A stretch of 64,000 nt of DNA from the NCBI RefSeq assembly GCF_001441615.1, contig NZ_LAXJ01000008.1, positions 1 through 64,000 on the forward strand. The letters run 5' to 3'. This document shows positions 62,577 to 64,000 of this stretch, piece after piece; position 1 is the stretch's first letter; each line of letters begins with the position of its first letter. The notes beneath the pieces were generated by a model that saw only the letters and a list, made by a program, of their open reading frames with translations, was not told the DNA's origin and ran no database searches. The position numbers were made by a program, and so were the translations under genes. This DNA comes from Roseovarius atlanticus (GTDB lineage Bacteria > Pseudomonadota > Alphaproteobacteria > Rhodobacterales > Rhodobacteraceae).

Positions 62577-63578
62577 GTGGTAGATCACGCCCCGTCGAAG
62601 CTGGTAAGGGCCTGCCTTATCACCTTGACATTCATCGCAGTCGTCGCCGCGGCAAAAGAGGCCCAGAACCTCTTTGCTCCGGCGACGTTCGCCCTTGTCT
62701 TGGGCGTCGTTTTGTCGCCGGTGGTCAGCCGGCTGGACTCTCTTGGTGTGCCCAGATCCGTCAGTGCGGCTTTCGCGCTGATTTTCGGGGCCGTGGTCAT
62801 CTTTCTGCTGATCGTGGCGCTGGGGCCGTTGCTGTCGGCGCTGATCGACCAGGTGCCGCGCATTCAGCAGCAGTTTCGCGGCTGGATGAACGAGCTGACG
62901 TTCATGTTGCGCAGCATCGGCGGCATCAATTTCGATGTGGAGCGCACCATTTCCCAAGGCGGCGAGAACGCCGTCGAAGAGGCGATCCCGTCGGTGGCCG
63001 AGGCGCTGTGGCTGGCGCCGAACCTGTTTGGGCAATTGCTGATCTTCGCGGGGACATTGTTCTTTTTCCTGATGACGCGCGACGATATCTACGGCGCCAT
63101 CCCACAGTATCGGGTGGCGCTGAAGCAGGCGGATCGCGCGGTGTCGCATTATTTCGTGACCATCACGCTGATCAACTTGGGGCTTGGCGTCTCGCTGTTC
63201 TGCGTGCTGGTGCTGATCGGGCTGCCCAGCCCGATGTTGTGGGGGGCGGCGGCGTTCATAGCCAACTTCGTTCTCTATCTCGGTCCGCTGACAATCGTGT
63301 TCTCGCTGTTGCTGGCCGGGCTTTTGGCGTTCAACTCGGCCTATGCGCTGGTCGCGCCGGTGTCTTTCCTGATGCTGAACGCGATCGAGGCGCAATTCGT
63401 GACGCCTGCGCTGGTCGGCAAGCGGCTGAAGGTCAATCCGCTGGTCGTCTTTCTTTCCATCGTATTTGGACTGTGGCTTTGGGGACCGCTTGGGGGTATC
63501 GTCGCCCTGCCGGTGGTCGTCTGGGCCTATGCTCTCGTTTCGGCTCAATCCAAGCGCGGGACCGCCTCTGAATACTAG
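62577..63578 (+). CDS. AI-2E family transporter
   Basis: A 333-residue membrane protein of the AI-2E/PerM family with about eight hydrophobic segments. Family blocks: NLFAPATFALVLGVVLSPVV at the start, FFFLMTRDDIY, and the C-terminal ALVGKRLKVNPLVVFLSIVF with LWGPLGGIVALPV. Members export signals or ions; substrate here unknown. GTG start at 62,577, 19 nt after the DUF3618 gene, so probably in the same operon. Confidence 0.92.
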   Translation: MVDHAPSKLVRACLITLTFIAVVAAAKEAQNLFAPATFALVLGVVLSPVVSRLDSLGVPRSVSAAFALIFGAVVIFLLIVALGPLLSALIDQVPRIQQQFRGWMNELTFMLRSIGGINFDVERTISQGGENAVEEAIPSVAEALWLAPNLFGQLLIFAGTLFFFLMTRDDIYGAIPQYRVALKQADRAVSHYFVTITLINLGLGVSLFCVLVLIGLPSPMLWGAAAFIANFVLYLGPLTIVFSLLLAGLLAFNSAYALVAPVSFLMLNAIEAQFVTPALVGKRLKVNPLVVFLSIVFGLWLWGPLGGIVALPVVVWAYALVSAQSKRGTASEY

Positions 63579-63592
63579 ATGGATCAGGTTGC

Positions 63593-64000
63593 ATGACATG
63601 GCAGGATGCTGACACACATCTGTTCGCGCCATTACCGGTAGAGACCAATGCCAAGGGCGCCGTGCGGCGCACCGGGATCGAGGTGGAGTTCTCGGGCCTG
63701 TGCGAGCGCCGTGCGGCGTCGATCCTGCAAGAGCAGTTCGGCGGAGACCTGGATGATGCGGATCCGCACCTGTTGTTCGTGCGGGACAGTGCGCTGGGCG
63801 ATCTGGAGATCGAGCTGGACACGACCCTTGGCAAGAAAAAGAGCGGCGGGCTGGCCGGGGTGCAAGTCAAAGATCTGTTGCGCGGGCTGGTGCCGGTCGA
63901 GATCGTGACAGAACCGCTGACACCCGAGAAGGTGGCGCAGTTCGACAAGGCGATCCCGGCGCTGCGCGAGGCCGGGGCAAGCGGGTCGCGCAACGGGGTG
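63593..64000 (+). CDS. Amidoligase family protein (N-terminal part)
   Basis: The frame from ATG 63,593 stays open to the window end, giving 136 residues of a longer protein. NAKGAVRRTGIEVEFSGL matches the start of the amidoligase family, ATP-grasp-related enzymes (glutamine-synthetase/carboxylate-amine-ligase-like) that join amino groups to carboxylates in natural-product or wall peptides. LGDLEIELDTTLG and PVEIVTEPLT are also typical. It follows the AI-2E gene by 14 nt and is likely in its operon. Confidence 0.85.
   Translation, partial: MTWQDADTHLFAPLPVETNAKGAVRRTGIEVEFSGLCERRAASILQEQFGGDLDDADPHLLFVRDSALGDLEIELDTTLGKKKSGGLAGVQVKDLLRGLVPVEIVTEPLTPEKVAQFDKAIPALREAGASGSRNGV

Overview
The window looks like chromosome of a marine Rhodobacteraceae (Roseobacter-group) alphaproteobacterium. 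The grounds are high GC, the slyX/hisS-hisZ-hisG block, a GcvT-fused dimethylglycine/sarcosine dehydrogenase, TRAP and BMP-type importers, and a DmdA-like folate demethylase. No species is assigned. It falls into two parts with very different texture.

Left part, about 1-33,638, is an integrated genomic island ending at an intact tRNA-Gln(UUG). Its right end carries DUF3489, DUF2924 and a large serine recombinase in overlapping order. A ~308-bp direct repeat (64-371 and 33,330-33,638, about 90% identical by eye) holds the recombinase 3' end, ~175 bp of conserved non-coding DNA and the last 6 nt of the tRNA. The left copy is a relic cut by the end of an IS3-like element, so two related elements seem to have integrated in tandem at the same tRNA. 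The island's left arm has an XRE regulator plus ImmA protease divergent from a ParB-methyltransferase and a DUF5681 gene, with two operator-like dyads between them. About 26 kb of cargo lies between this arm and the recombinase module. Cargo 1 (5.6-16.4 kb) resembles a stress set: accessory groES-groEL, a Crp/FNR-family regulator, several tiny charged proteins, a paralogous 'PFTL' family, a secreted Cys-repeat protein and two transglutaminase-fold proteins; dyads of Crp/FNR geometry recur among them. Cargo 2 (16.9-30.2 kb) is metabolic: an acyltransferase, a B12-binding AerR/PpaA-like protein, a DmdA-like/OsmC/enoyl-CoA hydratase operon with an Lrp regulator, a TRAP importer with an unusually long membrane subunit, and a divergent amidase. 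IS relics and long gene-poor gaps mark this region.

Right part, 33.7-64 kb, is dense chromosomal DNA with ATGA/GTGA-coupled genes: an SH3 protein, hydroxyacid dehydrogenase, gamma-glutamyltransferase, a long hypothetical protein, the FAD/GcvT demethylase, a GH25 lysozyme with a DUF938 methyltransferase, a BMP-type nucleoside-like ABC importer holding an extra small membrane gene, dnaE with an in-frame palindromic repeat, a lipoprotein, slyX, hisS-hisZ-hisG, DUF393/DUF4166, phnX, a histone-deacetylase-like amidohydrolase, and an envelope-stress cluster (PRC-barrel, DUF883-like, holin-like, DUF3618, AI-2E transporter). The last gene, an amidoligase, runs off the window.

The strongest candidates for undescribed biology are the Crp/FNR-PFTL-transglutaminase stress cluster, the tandem tRNA-Gln island with its conserved non-coding arm, the TRAP permease with a ~330-residue helical tail, the coupled membrane gene inside the BMP operon, and the palindrome inside dnaE. 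All assignments come from reading the sequence; no database search was run.
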